64,000 bases of DNA from Sorex araneus. Lineage: Eukaryota; Chordata; Mammalia; Eulipotyphla; Soricidae. A program made the position numbers and the translations under genes. The notes beneath the pieces were generated by a model. It searched no databases and had not been told where the DNA came from. It saw only the letters and a list, made by a program, of their open reading frames with translations. Of this stretch, positions 54,640 through 64,000 are shown one piece after another. The stretch is taken from NCBI RefSeq assembly GCF_027595985.1, contig NC_073311.1, forward strand, positions 52,057,292 through 52,121,291, written 5' to 3'. The first letter of the stretch is position 1, and each line of letters opens with the position of its first letter.

Positions 54640-54960
54640 GAATGATGCTTGAAGGGCTCGCTCGGGATGGGAGACGCGTGCTGCAAGTAGACTACAGACC
54701 AAACACGGTGGCCACTTACTACCTGTATTGCGAACCCTAACACCCAAAAGGAGAGAGTGAATGGGAATGTGCCTGCCACAGAGGCAGGTGCGGGGAGTGG
54801 GGTGGGGGTGGCGGGAGGGATGCTGGGATCATTGGTGATGGAGAATGGGCACTGGCGGAGGGATGGGTGCTCGGTCGTTGTAGGACTGAAACGTAATCAC
54901 GAAAGTTTTCAAGTCTGTAACTGTACCTCACGGTGATTCATTAAAATATTAAAAAATACA
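54640..54960 (+). mobile_element. Purine-rich retroposon, copy 10
   Basis: Directly behind copy 9 in the same orientation: GGATGGGAGACGCGTGCTGC, AACACCCAAAAGGAGAGAGT, GGATCATTGGTGATGGAGAA, CTGTACCTCACGGTGATTCA. It has no (GA)n expansion. Confidence 0.75.
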
Positions 54961-54966
54961 ATTTTC

Positions 54967-55160
54967 GGGGCTGGAGCGATAGCACAGCGGGTAGGGTGTT
55001 TGCCTTGCACGCGGCCGACCCGGGTTCGATTCCCAGCATCCCATATGGTCCCCTGAGCACCGCCAGGAGTGATTCCTGAGTGCAGAGCCAGAAGTAACCC
55101 CTGTGCATCGCCAGGTGTGACCCAAAAAGCTAAAAAAAAAAAAATAATAAAAATAAAATA
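54967..55160 (+). mobile_element. Type A SINE (near consensus)
   Basis: Inserted in the A-tail of the preceding retroposon; perfect 15-bp duplication AAAAATACAATTTTC. Confidence 0.94.
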
Positions 55161-55179
55161 AAAAATACAATTTTCTTTA

Positions 55180-56035
55180 AAAAAGCAGCCAGGCAAACTG
55201 CAGGATCAGCCGGTGCCAGGCCTGCTGCGGCTTCCCTCTGCACTGGGAAAGCGTGGAGGCTTCTGAAGGACGAAACGCTTGCACCCACCCCCGAGAGACG
55301 GCAAAGCGGAGTCTTACCCGAGGAGACCACCTGCTCTGCAGGGCTGTGCATCAGCACGTGTCCTTTTTCAGACTTTTCTCAAACAAAGGAAACTTACACA
55401 CAATATCCAAAATCCCTCCGTGGAAGTCCAGATTGAAGCTTTGCTCTGTCCGACCGCCGCTCCCTGCAGCTCCGTCCTGCCCGCTCGGCGAGGGAGATCT
55501 TATTGCTTCCGAATCTCTGGGTATTCGTCTTCCTGCATGTTTCCGCTCCGGCAGAGCTAAGGAGCTTTCAGAGCTTTCGTCTCTGCCATCCTAGAACACG
55601 CTCTTTGACGCCTTTGCTCTAAGAGTGCCCTGCCTTGCCTCGGGCACTCGGGAAGGTCTCACATGTTCTGTGTTACAAAAGGCTACCTGTGTCCAAATCC
55701 TCGGCTTCACGTGAACACCGATCACAGCTCATGTGTGATCACGGGCCCCCGCCTTCCACTTCATCCCGATGTAGAACTTTTCTTGAGCCAGTGTTTTAGG
55801 GTTGTACCTATACCCATTCTCAGTTTTGTTTCCACTGTGAAACTGTTTCCTCTAGAAATAAACAGCTGGGTGTGTGGGGCCCAGAGGGAAAACTACTGGA
55901 ATTTTATGATACTCACATACTGATATTAGTATTTTATGATACTGACACACTGACACGACTGTAACCATATTGCTTACACTATAAACTTCTTAAATCTAAA
56001 AATGTAAATGTAAATAAATGTAAATAAAAAATAAC
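55180..56035. other. Unique intergenic sequence
   Basis: About 850 bases, locally CG-containing at 55,200-55,600. No exon could be supported. Confidence 0.45.
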
Positions 56036-56040
56036 ACCCC

Positions 56041-56200
56041 CAGGCTGGAGAGAGAGTACAGTGGGTAGGGCGCCTGCCTTGCACGCGTCCAGACCGCATT
56101 CTGTATGCTGCCCCAAGTTCACCAAAAGTGATTCCTGAGTGCAGAGCCAGGAGTTACCCCTTAGAATCGCCAAGTGTGGCCCAAAAGGAGAAAAATAAAT
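56041..56200 (+). mobile_element. Type A SINE, divergent
   Basis: CAGGCTGGAGAGAGAGTACA, GGGCGCCTGCCTTGCACGCG, GAATCGCCAAGTGTGGCCCA. Confidence 0.8.
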
Positions 56201-56204
56201 ACAT

Positions 56205-56834
56205 TAACACCTACTATAGTTGTGCAGTAGTATCGTTAATCCCATTTTTGGGCGCGTGTTTAGCACTTATTGTCATGTCGTTAAACTTAGCATGTCACCT
56301 GACAATAAATTTCATACTTGTTTATTCTCCAAGTGACACACACCATACAAGCTTACCTGAGACCAGGGTCCCTGACGCGGCACATTCCCACCCTGGCTGG
56401 CCCTACTAAGGTGCTGGACACCGACCCAAGTGTACAGCCGACGGGAACCGATCCTTTGTGTGGCGCGGTGCATCCAAGAAGCAAGGATGCTGCGAGGCCG
56501 GCCCTCGACTCCCGGGTACCATCTAGTGCCTAGAGCTCGAGGCTGCCTCACGCTGCAGGGTCCCTGCTTGCTCCTCTGAGACACACACGAAACACAGGAC
56601 GCATCTGCCCACTCGCTCCTGCCCGACACAGCACCACGCAGGCACCGCAGACGGAGGCCCGGGACACGGGGAGCAGGTCCCGGAGGAGACACCGAATCTT
56701 TCGAAGGCAGCTACAGCCTTGCGTGCCTCCATTTACCCAGGGACACCAGCTCCGGTAACATCTCGGTGAATAAAGTGGAGCTGAGACACGGGCAAGAAAG
56801 ACACAGTGAAAGCCAGCCTGGTATATATCGCTTC
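56205..56834. other. Sequence just beyond the YBX3 3' end
   Basis: Unique, CG-containing in places (56,370-56,720); no exon recognised. Confidence 0.45.
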
Positions 56835-57419
56835 CTTGTAAGGGTAAAAATTTTTATTTTTTGAGAAACTTCCTACTGCACATTTTCAAAGAGATTCACA
56901 TAAGAAAGCAACAATGTTATCCTCCCCTCGTCCTAGAAATAAATAAGAAGGGCATAAAATTTCTTTTTTAAATCACGACACTTGGAAGTTTAGCACCAGC
57001 ATCCAAAATGAACATAAAAGGAAAAAAAAAAAATTTTTTTTTAAAAGCATTTACTATATATTTCAGATTTCTTTGGTTGGGGTTCTCCCCATGTGGTATT
57101 AATATTTCTTCTTTCAATTCATATTACCAAACAGTAAAAACCAGGAAAAAAATAGAAACCTAGTGTTGCGGAAACCGGGGGTTGCTCTCTCCGTCTGTGC
57201 AGGCTTTCCCGAGCTCTCAGCTTCCTGGGAAACGTGATGGTTCTCTCTTTCGTAGCTGTTTGTTTCGTAAAGAATAGTAATAAACATTCCAATGTCCACT
57301 TCTTGATTCGTTGGCGTCTTCCACGTTATTGCTTGCGTGTTTCTTTGGTGTTGGTAAGGTTGTGGTCTCCTCTTTAGCTTTGCTTTATTTTTTGAATACT
57401 TATATATTCTTTAGGTCAC
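56835..57419 (-). other. YBX3: YBX3 last exon, non-coding 3'UTR
   Basis: Acceptor GCTCCCCCAG at 57,420-57,429. The exon starts GTGACCTAAAGAAT and contains CACAACCTTACCAACACCAA, AAGAAACACGCAAGCAATAA and GGACATTGGAATGTTTA, which I recognise as the conserved 3'UTR of Y-box genes (YBX3, also YBX1). A minus-strand AATAAA at 56,858-56,853 sets the end near 56,835. The stop codon lies in the previous exon. Confidence 0.85.
56853..56858 (-). terminator. YBX3: YBX3 polyadenylation signal
   Basis: TTTATT on the plus strand, AATAAA in the gene direction, about 560 bases into the last exon. Confidence 0.65.
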
Positions 57420-57670
57420 CTGGGGGAGCAAACAATCCCGTCAGACTGATAAAGAGTGACAAAATGACCAAGAGTCTAACAAAGAAAAGGGGGAAGAGAA
57501 TAACTTTCATGTCATTCAAAAAAAAAAAACCTGTTACCTAGTTTATAAACTAAACAAAATCTACCGTGTGTATCTTTTAAGACTAACAGCCATGGGAGTG
57601 AGCCCTGGGCACTGAGCTGGGGGTGGCCCCGAACCGAACCGTGAAGTCGTGTTAAAAAGCTGCCATCAAG

Positions 57671-57853
57671 GGGCTGGAGTGATAGCACAGTGGGTAGGGT
57701 GTTTGCCTTGCACACGGCTGACCCGGCTTCGATTCCCAGCATCCCAGATGGTCCCTGGAGCACTGCCAGGAGTAATCCCTGAGATTCCTGAGTGCAAAGC
57801 CAGGAGTACCCATGTGCAATGCCGGGTGTGATCCAAAAAGCAAAAAAAGAAAA
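57671..57853 (+). mobile_element. Type A SINE
   Basis: Contains a small internal duplication (ATCCCTGAG next to ATTCCTGAG). Target duplication CTGCCATCAAG (57,660-57,670 and 57,854-57,864). Confidence 0.92.
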
Positions 57854-58120
57854 CTGCCATCAAGATGTCTTTTTAAATAAACAATATCACCTTAATAACT
57901 CTTCACCACCACTTCAGTGGCTGTGCAATAACGGAGTTTAAGTCACAATTAACTGGCCTTCTATTCATAATGTCAGACAAAGTGGAAAGAGTGGAAGAAA
58001 GTTTTCCAATTATTCCAGATGATTTCTTTAGGAATAATGCCTGTAGAAATAGTGTTACTATTCTAAACACATAATTCTAAATTTGTCAATGCAAACAAGT
58101 TTGAACACACATTTATTTAT

Positions 58121-58291
58121 TTATTTTTGCTTTTTGGGTCACACCCAGCGATGCTCAGGGGTCACTCCTGGCTCTGCACTCAGGAATTACTCCTGGCGGT
58201 GCTTGGGGACCATATGGGATGCCAGGGATTGAGCCTGGGTCAGCCACATGCAAGGCAAATGCCCCCTACCCACTGTGCTATCGCTCCAGTC
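58121..58291 (-). mobile_element. Type A SINE
   Basis: Reversed: (ATTT)n start, TTTTTGGGTCACACCCAGCG, CTATCGCTCCAGTCCC. Confidence 0.9.
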
Positions 58292-58955
58292 CCAAGAATG
58301 CATTTTTATGACAAGAAGTTCACATGCCACCATCAGCACAAGCAACGCCATGTACTGAAAGCCTGGCTTAACTGCCACACTGCCTGTAATAAAAGTAGAT
58401 GGCTCAAAATAAGAAAGAAAAAAAGAAGAAGCTTGTAACAGTCTCAAAATTATAAATTTGTAAGTTTTTGAAAAATAACAAGTTTGACCATCTCTTTTCA
58501 ACAAACAGCTACTTTTTAATGAACAGTGCAGTGAGAGTTAACGAGGGCAGTTGGTAGAGGAAAAGGGAGGAGAGAAACAACTGTGGCTTATAAACTGTCA
58601 AGACTGATGTCATCACTAGGTCAGTCTCTCTCTGCTCCTGTCGCCAGCCGACAGCAGACAGGCAGAAGCAGGATGCCGGGCAGGCAGCCTCGGTGAGGGG
58701 CGTGCGTGTGCGTGTGGCTGGTCCACCTGGCAGCGACCCTCGGGAGCTCACGCCGTCCCGCTGCTGGGGCGGACGAGCTGCTCTGACCCCCAGCAGAGGG
58801 GCACCAGGGCCTGCACGGGGCACGCCCCCCCACCCCCCCTCGCACACGGCAGGGCCTCAGAATTGAAAATGCCCGTTACCAAGGAGGAAAGGGCAGGCGC
58901 GACCTTGCGCCCACTCTCCCCACACGGAGGCCTCTGTCCAGCACAAGATCCAACT

Positions 58956-58970
58956 GGCCACTAGGGGTCA
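58956..58970 (+). promoter_or_regulatory. CTCF-like motif
   Basis: GGCCACTAGGGGTCA; two differences from the core CCASYAGRKGGCRS. Confidence 0.3.
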
Positions 58971-59153
58971 TTAGAGTTAACTGGCTAGGGTCTCTCCAGA
59001 GTGACTGCCACTAAGGGACCGCTTAGTCCACACAGCCCAGCCAACAGAGGGGGGTTCCAGAGACACGCAATCACGGGGCGGGGGGTTCGGTCTCGTCCCA
59101 GCGGCAGATGCTGAGAAAGCCCCGGGCAGCAGAGGAAGCGGCCGGCGTCTCAC

Positions 59154-59253
59154 CTGCAGATGGACGTGGTGCCTGCGGGGCCCGGTGTTACTCGGCACTG
59201 CTCTGCTCGGCGGCCGGAGCGGGGTTCTCAGATGGGGCTTCACCTGCCTTGGT
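59154..59253 (-). CDS. YBX3: YBX3 exon with the stop codon
   Basis: Acceptor CTCAG directly before ACC; donor GTGAG at 59,153-59,149. Encodes TKAGEAPSENPAPAAEQSSA then E and TAA at 59,190-59,188, matching the human C-terminus (AGEAP, ENPAP, QSSAE). The remaining 34 bases are 3'UTR and join the non-coding last exon as CAG plus GTGACC. Confidence 0.93.
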
Positions 59254-59269
59254 CTGAGCACGCCGAGAA

Positions 59270-59323
<54 letters not shown>

Positions 59324-61494
59324 AAGAGAGAGAGGCGAAATCAGCGCCGGGACCAAGGGAAGTCCGAGGCTCGCCCGACTCAGACCTGCGCTCTTCCCGC
59401 CGTGAGAGCGAACCACCATGCAAATCTCAACGGGGCACAGGGACCGGGACTCAGCGCGACAGCAGAGCTGTGTCCCCGCAGCCACCGCTGCCCGCCGCAA
59501 CTGCCTTCAACACACAGCCACCCCCCCACTCCTGGCCACAGGTGCCGCCCTTCATCTGGGGACCCCACTGGTGGCGGGGGGTGGGGTGACTTCCTCAGAG
59601 GTCAGCAGAATTCCAAGCCCTGGTGTGTGCAGTGTGCAGGGTCTACGCCCATACCCACGCTTACGGGGGTGCGTATAGCAAACACACACCCCGATACATG
59701 GGCATACACCGCAGACACAGGCGGCTTACGGGAAATGCTGCATAGACTAAAGTGTACGCATACTTTAAAACATGCGACTGCTGTATGTACACGGCCTTTA
59801 TAGATACCTGATGTGATTTCACACATCCATTCATCCACACACACATGTGCACGTAGCATCATCACATGTCTTCGCTGGAGGGCTCGGACAGGTGCGAGGA
59901 CGCCCGGGCAGCAGCTCCTGGCCTGCCGCACTCACCTCTTTGCCATCCTGTGCAGGAGCGTTGGGCGGACGGGGGCGACGCCGGTAGTTGTAGGGGCGCC
60001 GGTACCCCCGGCGAGCAGATGGCTGGTTGGGCCCATTGGCCGCCTGCTGGTTCTCTTTGTCCTCAGCCTCTCCGGCAGAGGGCGCAGGGCGCGGGCGAGG
60101 AGGTCCCCTGGGGCCGGGCACACAAGGTGAGGTGTGGAAGGCGGCCCAGGCCCCCCACGACAGACGTCGGTACTTTCCACGGGATTCAGCACCCACGTGG
60201 CCGGCACGTGCTGCTACAATCATGCCCAGGCCCACACAGCCGACAGAACGGAGCCTGGCGAGAGGCCCCTCCAGGCCTCAGCCCTGCCCTCTCCTCGGAA
60301 CGCTGACCTGGAGCGGACACGTTCCAGGCACCCAGCAAACACTCCTGAGACACAGCGAAGATGGAAAACCAAGAGTCTGCCCCGTGGGGTCAGAGCTGAG
60401 CGCAGGACAACAGGGACTCACCCCTGCGCAGCTGACTGGATCATATCTGGATCACAGAACTTTCGCTTTTGCCGGCCAGGAAGCTCACCCAGCAAGGCTG
60501 GACAGAGCTGGCATTTCCATCAGGCCATTTCTAACAAGTCCCATCTTTGAAAGTCTTCAACCATTAGGATAATTATGTCCAAAACCAGAATGAGTTTTAT
60601 GAACAAAAATGACCCTCAAGGCAGTAAAAATGTCACTAGGGAATCATGTCCCATTTCCCCACTTAACCTCAGGGATGAAGTAAAGGGCAGGCATCTACTT
60701 TGTAAAGTAAAACCACACAAACGGGAAATCTCACCCAACTCATTCCTCAAAAAGGGAAGCACAAATAAAATACCCACTCCCTCAACTCATTCAGCTCACT
60801 GGCAGTGTTGAAATAACATCAGGTACTGAGGAGGACTTATACCCCAGGCACCTACTGATTATCTTGGCTGCTTTAGAACTTTCAACTCTCTTAGCAGTAG
60901 CAGAACAGTCCTGAATGCACATTTTATAGACCTGGAGACCGAAAACTTGCCCAAGGAGATACAGCTACTGAAATTCACAGTGAGACAGTTTATCACCGAC
61001 AGTTTAGACCGCCGCAGCTGCTAAGGCTGTTGGCACTAAAATCCTCATAATCCTTCCTCTCGATGTAGCACCACCATTAAAACTCCCATCAATTAACTTC
61101 TACCTATTTCACTAGACATGAAACAAATTGGGACTTAATTTTATTGTTAAATCAGATACAAAGACTACTTTGATGCAGGGTTAACTGAGAATTGTCATTA
61201 CGTGCAGTGCAAACAGCTCATATGCTGTTAGAGTCCCCCGAAACTACAGCAGATGCTGGTAGAGTCCCCCCAACCTCAGGCAGAGTCAGAGCATCTGCTA
61301 ATCCTGTACTAAGTCCACGAAACCAGCCCCTGACTCCCCCCAGCCGCGGGGCCGTCCCCCACTGGGCACCCGCTGGGAAACAAGGCGCACACGTACCTGC
61401 GGTACCTCGGGCGGTAAGTGGGATTCCTATGAACCGGGCCCTGAAGCTGGGCTCCCTCGGGGACTCCGTCCTTCATCTCGCCGATCTCTCCCGC
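59188..61494 (-). CDS. YBX3: YBX3 (DNA-binding protein A), C-terminal 111 residues, 5' end outside window
   Basis: Exons 61494-61397, 60107-59936 and 59253-59188 encode the C-terminal arm: AGEIGEMKDGVPEGAQ, PVHRNPTYRPRYR, then the basic/aromatic stretch GEAEDKENQQ, RRGYRRPYNYRRRPRPP and QDGKE, and the tail ending QSSAE. Y-box proteins bind single-stranded nucleic acids through an N-terminal cold-shock domain (not in this window). The alternating basic and acidic C-terminal clusters shown here aid RNA binding and dimerisation. They act in mRNA stability, translation control and transcription repression, and at tight junctions. Similarity to human YBX3 is very high; YBX1 differs strongly in this tail. 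The alternative exon of the long isoform was not found up to 64,000. Confidence 0.94.
59254..59935 (-). other. YBX3: YBX3 intron between the last two coding exons
   Basis: Apart from the (CT)n tract next to the acceptor, it is unique sequence with a CA-rich part at 59,640-59,860. Confidence 0.7.
59273..59332. repeat. (GA)n microsatellite beside a YBX3 exon
   Basis: (GA)n at about 59,273-59,318 on the plus strand, only 20 bases upstream of the acceptor. On the transcribed strand it is (CT)n, so it may serve as an unusually long polypyrimidine tract. Confidence 0.85.
59936..60107 (-). CDS. YBX3: YBX3 coding exon (basic/aromatic C-terminal arm)
   Basis: Acceptor GGCCCCAG at 60,108-60,115, donor GTGAG at 59,935-59,931. 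Completes the split Arg codon, then encodes GPPRPRPAPSAGEAEDKENQ and the RRGYRRPYNYRRRPRPP block to QDGKE. Confidence 0.95.
60072..60085 (+). promoter_or_regulatory. CTCF-like motif inside YBX3 exon
   Basis: CCGGCAGAGGGCGC, one difference from the core CCASYAGRKGGCRS. It overlaps coding sequence, so conservation here may be due to the protein. Confidence 0.3.
60108..61396 (-). other. YBX3: YBX3 intron
   Basis: Unique, with a MIR at about 60,890-61,000. No SINEs. Confidence 0.75.
60890..61005 (+). repeat. MIR fragment
   Basis: CATTTTATAGACCTGGAGAC, AACTTGCCCAAGGAGATACA. Confidence 0.55.
61397..61494 (-). CDS. YBX3: YBX3 coding exon (98 bp)
   Basis: Acceptor TTCTTCCAG at 61,495-61,503, donor GTACGTG at 61,396-61,390. 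Encodes AGEIGEMKDGVPEGAQLQGP and VHRNPTYRPRYR; ends with AG of a split Arg codon. Confidence 0.95.
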
Positions 61495-63339
61495 CTGGAA
61501 GAAGGCCACGAGAACGGAAATGAGTGTCCGGCCCCAGGACAGAAGACACACAGCACACGGCGGCACTCAGGGCTTCAAACACCAAACCACAACGTCAAAG
61601 GCAGAAAGTTTCATCTCAAAGCTGCGACCTCTGGGCCGTAAGTGGGAACCATGTACTGGTGAACTCGGCGCGAGTGAGAGAAAGAGCCTCCCCCCACCCC
61701 TGGACCAACCGTTGCCGTAACCCGGACCACCCTTTACGGGTTTGGCTGAACATCTCAAAGGGTCCCGTTCACCTCTCGCTGTACAAAAACTGGCATGTGT
61801 TACCTCGAACAATCAGACCCTCGTCAACCTTTCTAGACTCCCAGTCTTCAATTCACAAACGGGCAGCCCCTCCCCCTCCCACCAACGCCAACACATCTCT
61901 GCTGTCGAGGGTTACGGACCTGCGCCCCTCGCTCTGCAGCCCAGCCTCAGCCTCCTCTCACCCGCCCGCTTCTCCCTTTTACATCCAGCTGCTCACACGA
62001 GTGGCTTCAACACTCTCCGAAAGAAAATCCGCCCCCTTGGTGAGAAGCCGGCGCTCAGCTGGGAGAAACGCACACGCTTCTTGGAGAACTCCCAGCAGAG
62101 GAAGGGACAACTAAGACCAAACCCGAAGCAAACCGCCAAAGCACCGCCGCCCATCGACAGCGCCTGACAGTCTCCACCACACGACACCGTCCCTCCACCC
62201 ACAGCCCCCACACCTGCCATATTTCACTGAGAGCAGCACCCAGAAAAGCTTGTGCACCGTCTCTTGGTCCCGACACATTCTCACATTCCCACCTTCACCT
62301 CCACTCAGACTCGGGACACACCCAGCGTCACCTGCGCCCCGCTCCTCCAGAGCCTGAACTTTGCTGGGCCGAAGTCCCCTCTGCAACAGCGTCCCTGGTC
62401 CCCCGTCTTCTCGTATTTCAAAGTCATTGTCAATTCACAGCAAGGCCGGAAGAACAGGACCCAATGCTCAGACCCCACTCCAGCTCTGCCAGATGCCCCC
62501 GTAACTTCTGTCTCCGCCGACGGAAGCCGGTGGGGACGCAGCAGGCAATGCAGCGAGTCTGTCTCTCTGTCGGGCCGATACTCACGACCTTCAGGCTTTC
62601 CAGGCTGGTTATTTCTGTATCGTCTTTCTCAGTTTGGGGAGTTGGGCATTTCCTCCGCGCCCGGCGCGTGCCTCTTTGGCCCGGGAGCCCCCAACAACAC
62701 TGCCCACTCCGAGAAGCAGAGAGGCGTCGGCCCCGGGTCCTCCTAGACCAGTGCACTCCCCCCGCCAGCCCCTTGCCCCCCACTCCTGCCCACTGAGGCG
62801 GCCCTGGGGAGGAGGAAGGGGGAAGATCTCTAGGTACTCCACTCCCCATCACAGCCCCGAGGTGTTTGTTTATTTCGATCTGTACAGACTCATGGTTTTC
62901 TGTTTTACTCAATGAGTTACTATTGTTACTGGCCAGCTGGCCCCAGTCCTTTTGACAAGTCTCCAACATTCTTTGAGTATTTCCTTGCTTTCTGGCACAA
63001 CAAGATGTTCCAGGCTCATATTGTACTTTGTTGGGCCCAGCTCTGAAAAAAAAATCAGTCATTCCTCCAAAGCAGCATCTTCTTACTGGAGAGGGAGTTA
63101 GAAATGAGAGACGAGGGGAGCAGGCATGCGTGTCTCCGAAGGTGTCCGTGACTTCAGGCACCAAGTAGGTGACGCACACACACATGCACGCACGCACACA
63201 AATACGCACCATATTATGTGCACATGTGTGTTTGGCGCGGGGATGCCTCTCCCCGCTTAGTAGTAAATTCCTGGTGAAGGAGGCGGGCCAGGGAGATCCC
63301 TCCCTCATACAGAAAAACCCAATCAAAGCAAACCCTTCC

Positions 63340-63520
63340 CAGGGCCTGGAGCGATAGTGCAACGGGCATTTGCTTTGCATACGGCCAACCTGGGTTCAAT
63401 CCCTGGCATCCCACATGATCCGCCAAGCACTGCCAGGAATAATTCCTGGGTGCAGAGCCAGGAGTAACCCCTGAGCTGCATCAGGAGTATTTGCCCCAAC
63501 CCACCCCCAAAAAAAGCACC
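63340..63520 (+). mobile_element. Type A SINE with a shortened head
   Basis: GGCCTGGAGCGATAGTGCAA followed by CGGGCATTTGC; the AGGTAGGG segment is missing. Tail short. Confidence 0.85.
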
Positions 63521-63569
63521 TTTCCCAGACTCCAGACCCTCCAGTAACTGCCTCATTTCTTTGAGTTCC

Positions 63570-63571
<2 letters not shown>

Positions 63572-63623
<52 letters not shown>

Positions 63624-63643
63624 AAAACCACCACCACCACCAC
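63572..63643. repeat. (CA)n then (CCA)n microsatellite
   Basis: (CA)n of about 24 units at 63,572-63,621, followed by (CCA)n at 63,628-63,642. Confidence 0.92.
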
Positions 63644-64000
63644 AGAAACCTCCTCAAAGGGGCACATCGTATCTCTCCTTCCTCACACTTCACTATCTTG
63701 AATCCACTCCACACAGGGCGTTGTGTGGGCCTCATCATGTGACTACCCTGCACGCTACCAGGTCCCAGCACTGATGCTCGACCCGACTTCCCACACTTAT
63801 CGCCAGAACACTTAGCACAGCATTTTCCCTTCTGAAAATACATTTTCCTGTTGACATTTTCACTCTTTGCCCCTTTGACAGACTTTCTCCTTTTCTTCAC
63901 TGACCTCCATCCTAGAATCAATTTTCTTATTCCATTCATCATAGACGCTGCCTCATCCTGCTCTGTTTTGCTTCAGAAGCGCTGCGTGCAGTTCCGGCTC

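Larger units (their letters stand above)
57420..59153 (-). other. YBX3: YBX3 last intron
   Basis: Two young type A SINEs, otherwise unique; a CTCF-like site at 58,956. Confidence 0.75.
61495..64000 (-). other. YBX3: YBX3 upstream intron, runs off the window
   Basis: GC-rich at 61,500-62,800. Contains one SINE and a (CA)n. Neither the cold-shock exons nor the alternative exon of the long isoform were found. Confidence 0.65.

Noticed and set aside
62430-63380. 316-codon open frame on the minus strand
   Set aside because: Lies in a YBX3 intron, no known domain, part translates a (CA)n-like and SINE-adjacent sequence. Not similar to the missing YBX3 exons.
61495-64000. Alternative long-isoform exon or cold-shock exons of YBX3
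   Set aside because: Searched by eye for the Arg/Gln/Tyr-rich and cold-shock signatures on the minus strand; none seen.

Overview
The window is mammalian nuclear DNA, most likely from a shrew (Sorex or a close relative). Split genes with GT-AG introns, ancient MIR and L1 fragments, and a very dense tRNA-derived SINE of the type I know from Sorex (head GGGGCTGGAGCGATAGCACA, body CATCCCATATGGTCCCCTGAG, end GTGTGACCCAAAAAGC) all point there. The species call rests on memory of that SINE family, not on a search.

Two genes are supported, both on the minus strand. (1) STYK1 (serine/threonine/tyrosine kinase-like 1, also NOK): nine coding exons between 20,203 (ATG) and 4,002 (stop). All have consensus splice sites and together they give one uninterrupted 430-residue frame. 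A CpG island at about 41.6-43.3 kb is the best candidate for its promoter and untranslated first exon. (2) YBX3 (DNA-binding protein A, a cold-shock Y-box protein): only its 3' end lies here. Coding exons are at 61,494-61,397 and 60,107-59,936, the exon with the stop is at 59,253-59,154, and a non-coding last exon runs from 57,419 to about 56,835. Its 5' exons lie beyond 64,000. The order STYK1 then YBX3 on the same strand matches human 12p13.

Layout: 1-3.3 kb, repeats downstream of STYK1; 3.3-20.3 kb, STYK1 coding exons and introns; 20.3-42 kb, long 5' intron or upstream region full of SINEs, L1 remains and purine-rich retroposons; 41.6-43.3 kb, CpG island; 43.3-56.8 kb, intergenic, with a probable solo LTR, a composite minisatellite and nested SINEs; 56.8-64 kb, YBX3 3' end and part of an upstream intron.

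Points of most interest: the shrew STYK1 kinase-like domain has Arg in place of the beta-3 catalytic Lys (plus GLG for DFG and a worn glycine loop), so it looks like a strict pseudokinase. A second SINE type looks like a composite of the tRNA head and the 3' part of a longer (about 400 bp) retroposon; its copies end in a short tandem repeat instead of poly(A), and one head-less copy is flanked by a perfect target duplication. There are two local tandem duplications and one dispersed duplication in the STYK1 introns, and a five-unit minisatellite whose units each carry their own (CT)n(CA)n block. No bacterial-type features, tRNA genes or CRISPR arrays are present; nearly all other open frames are repeat-derived or chance frames.
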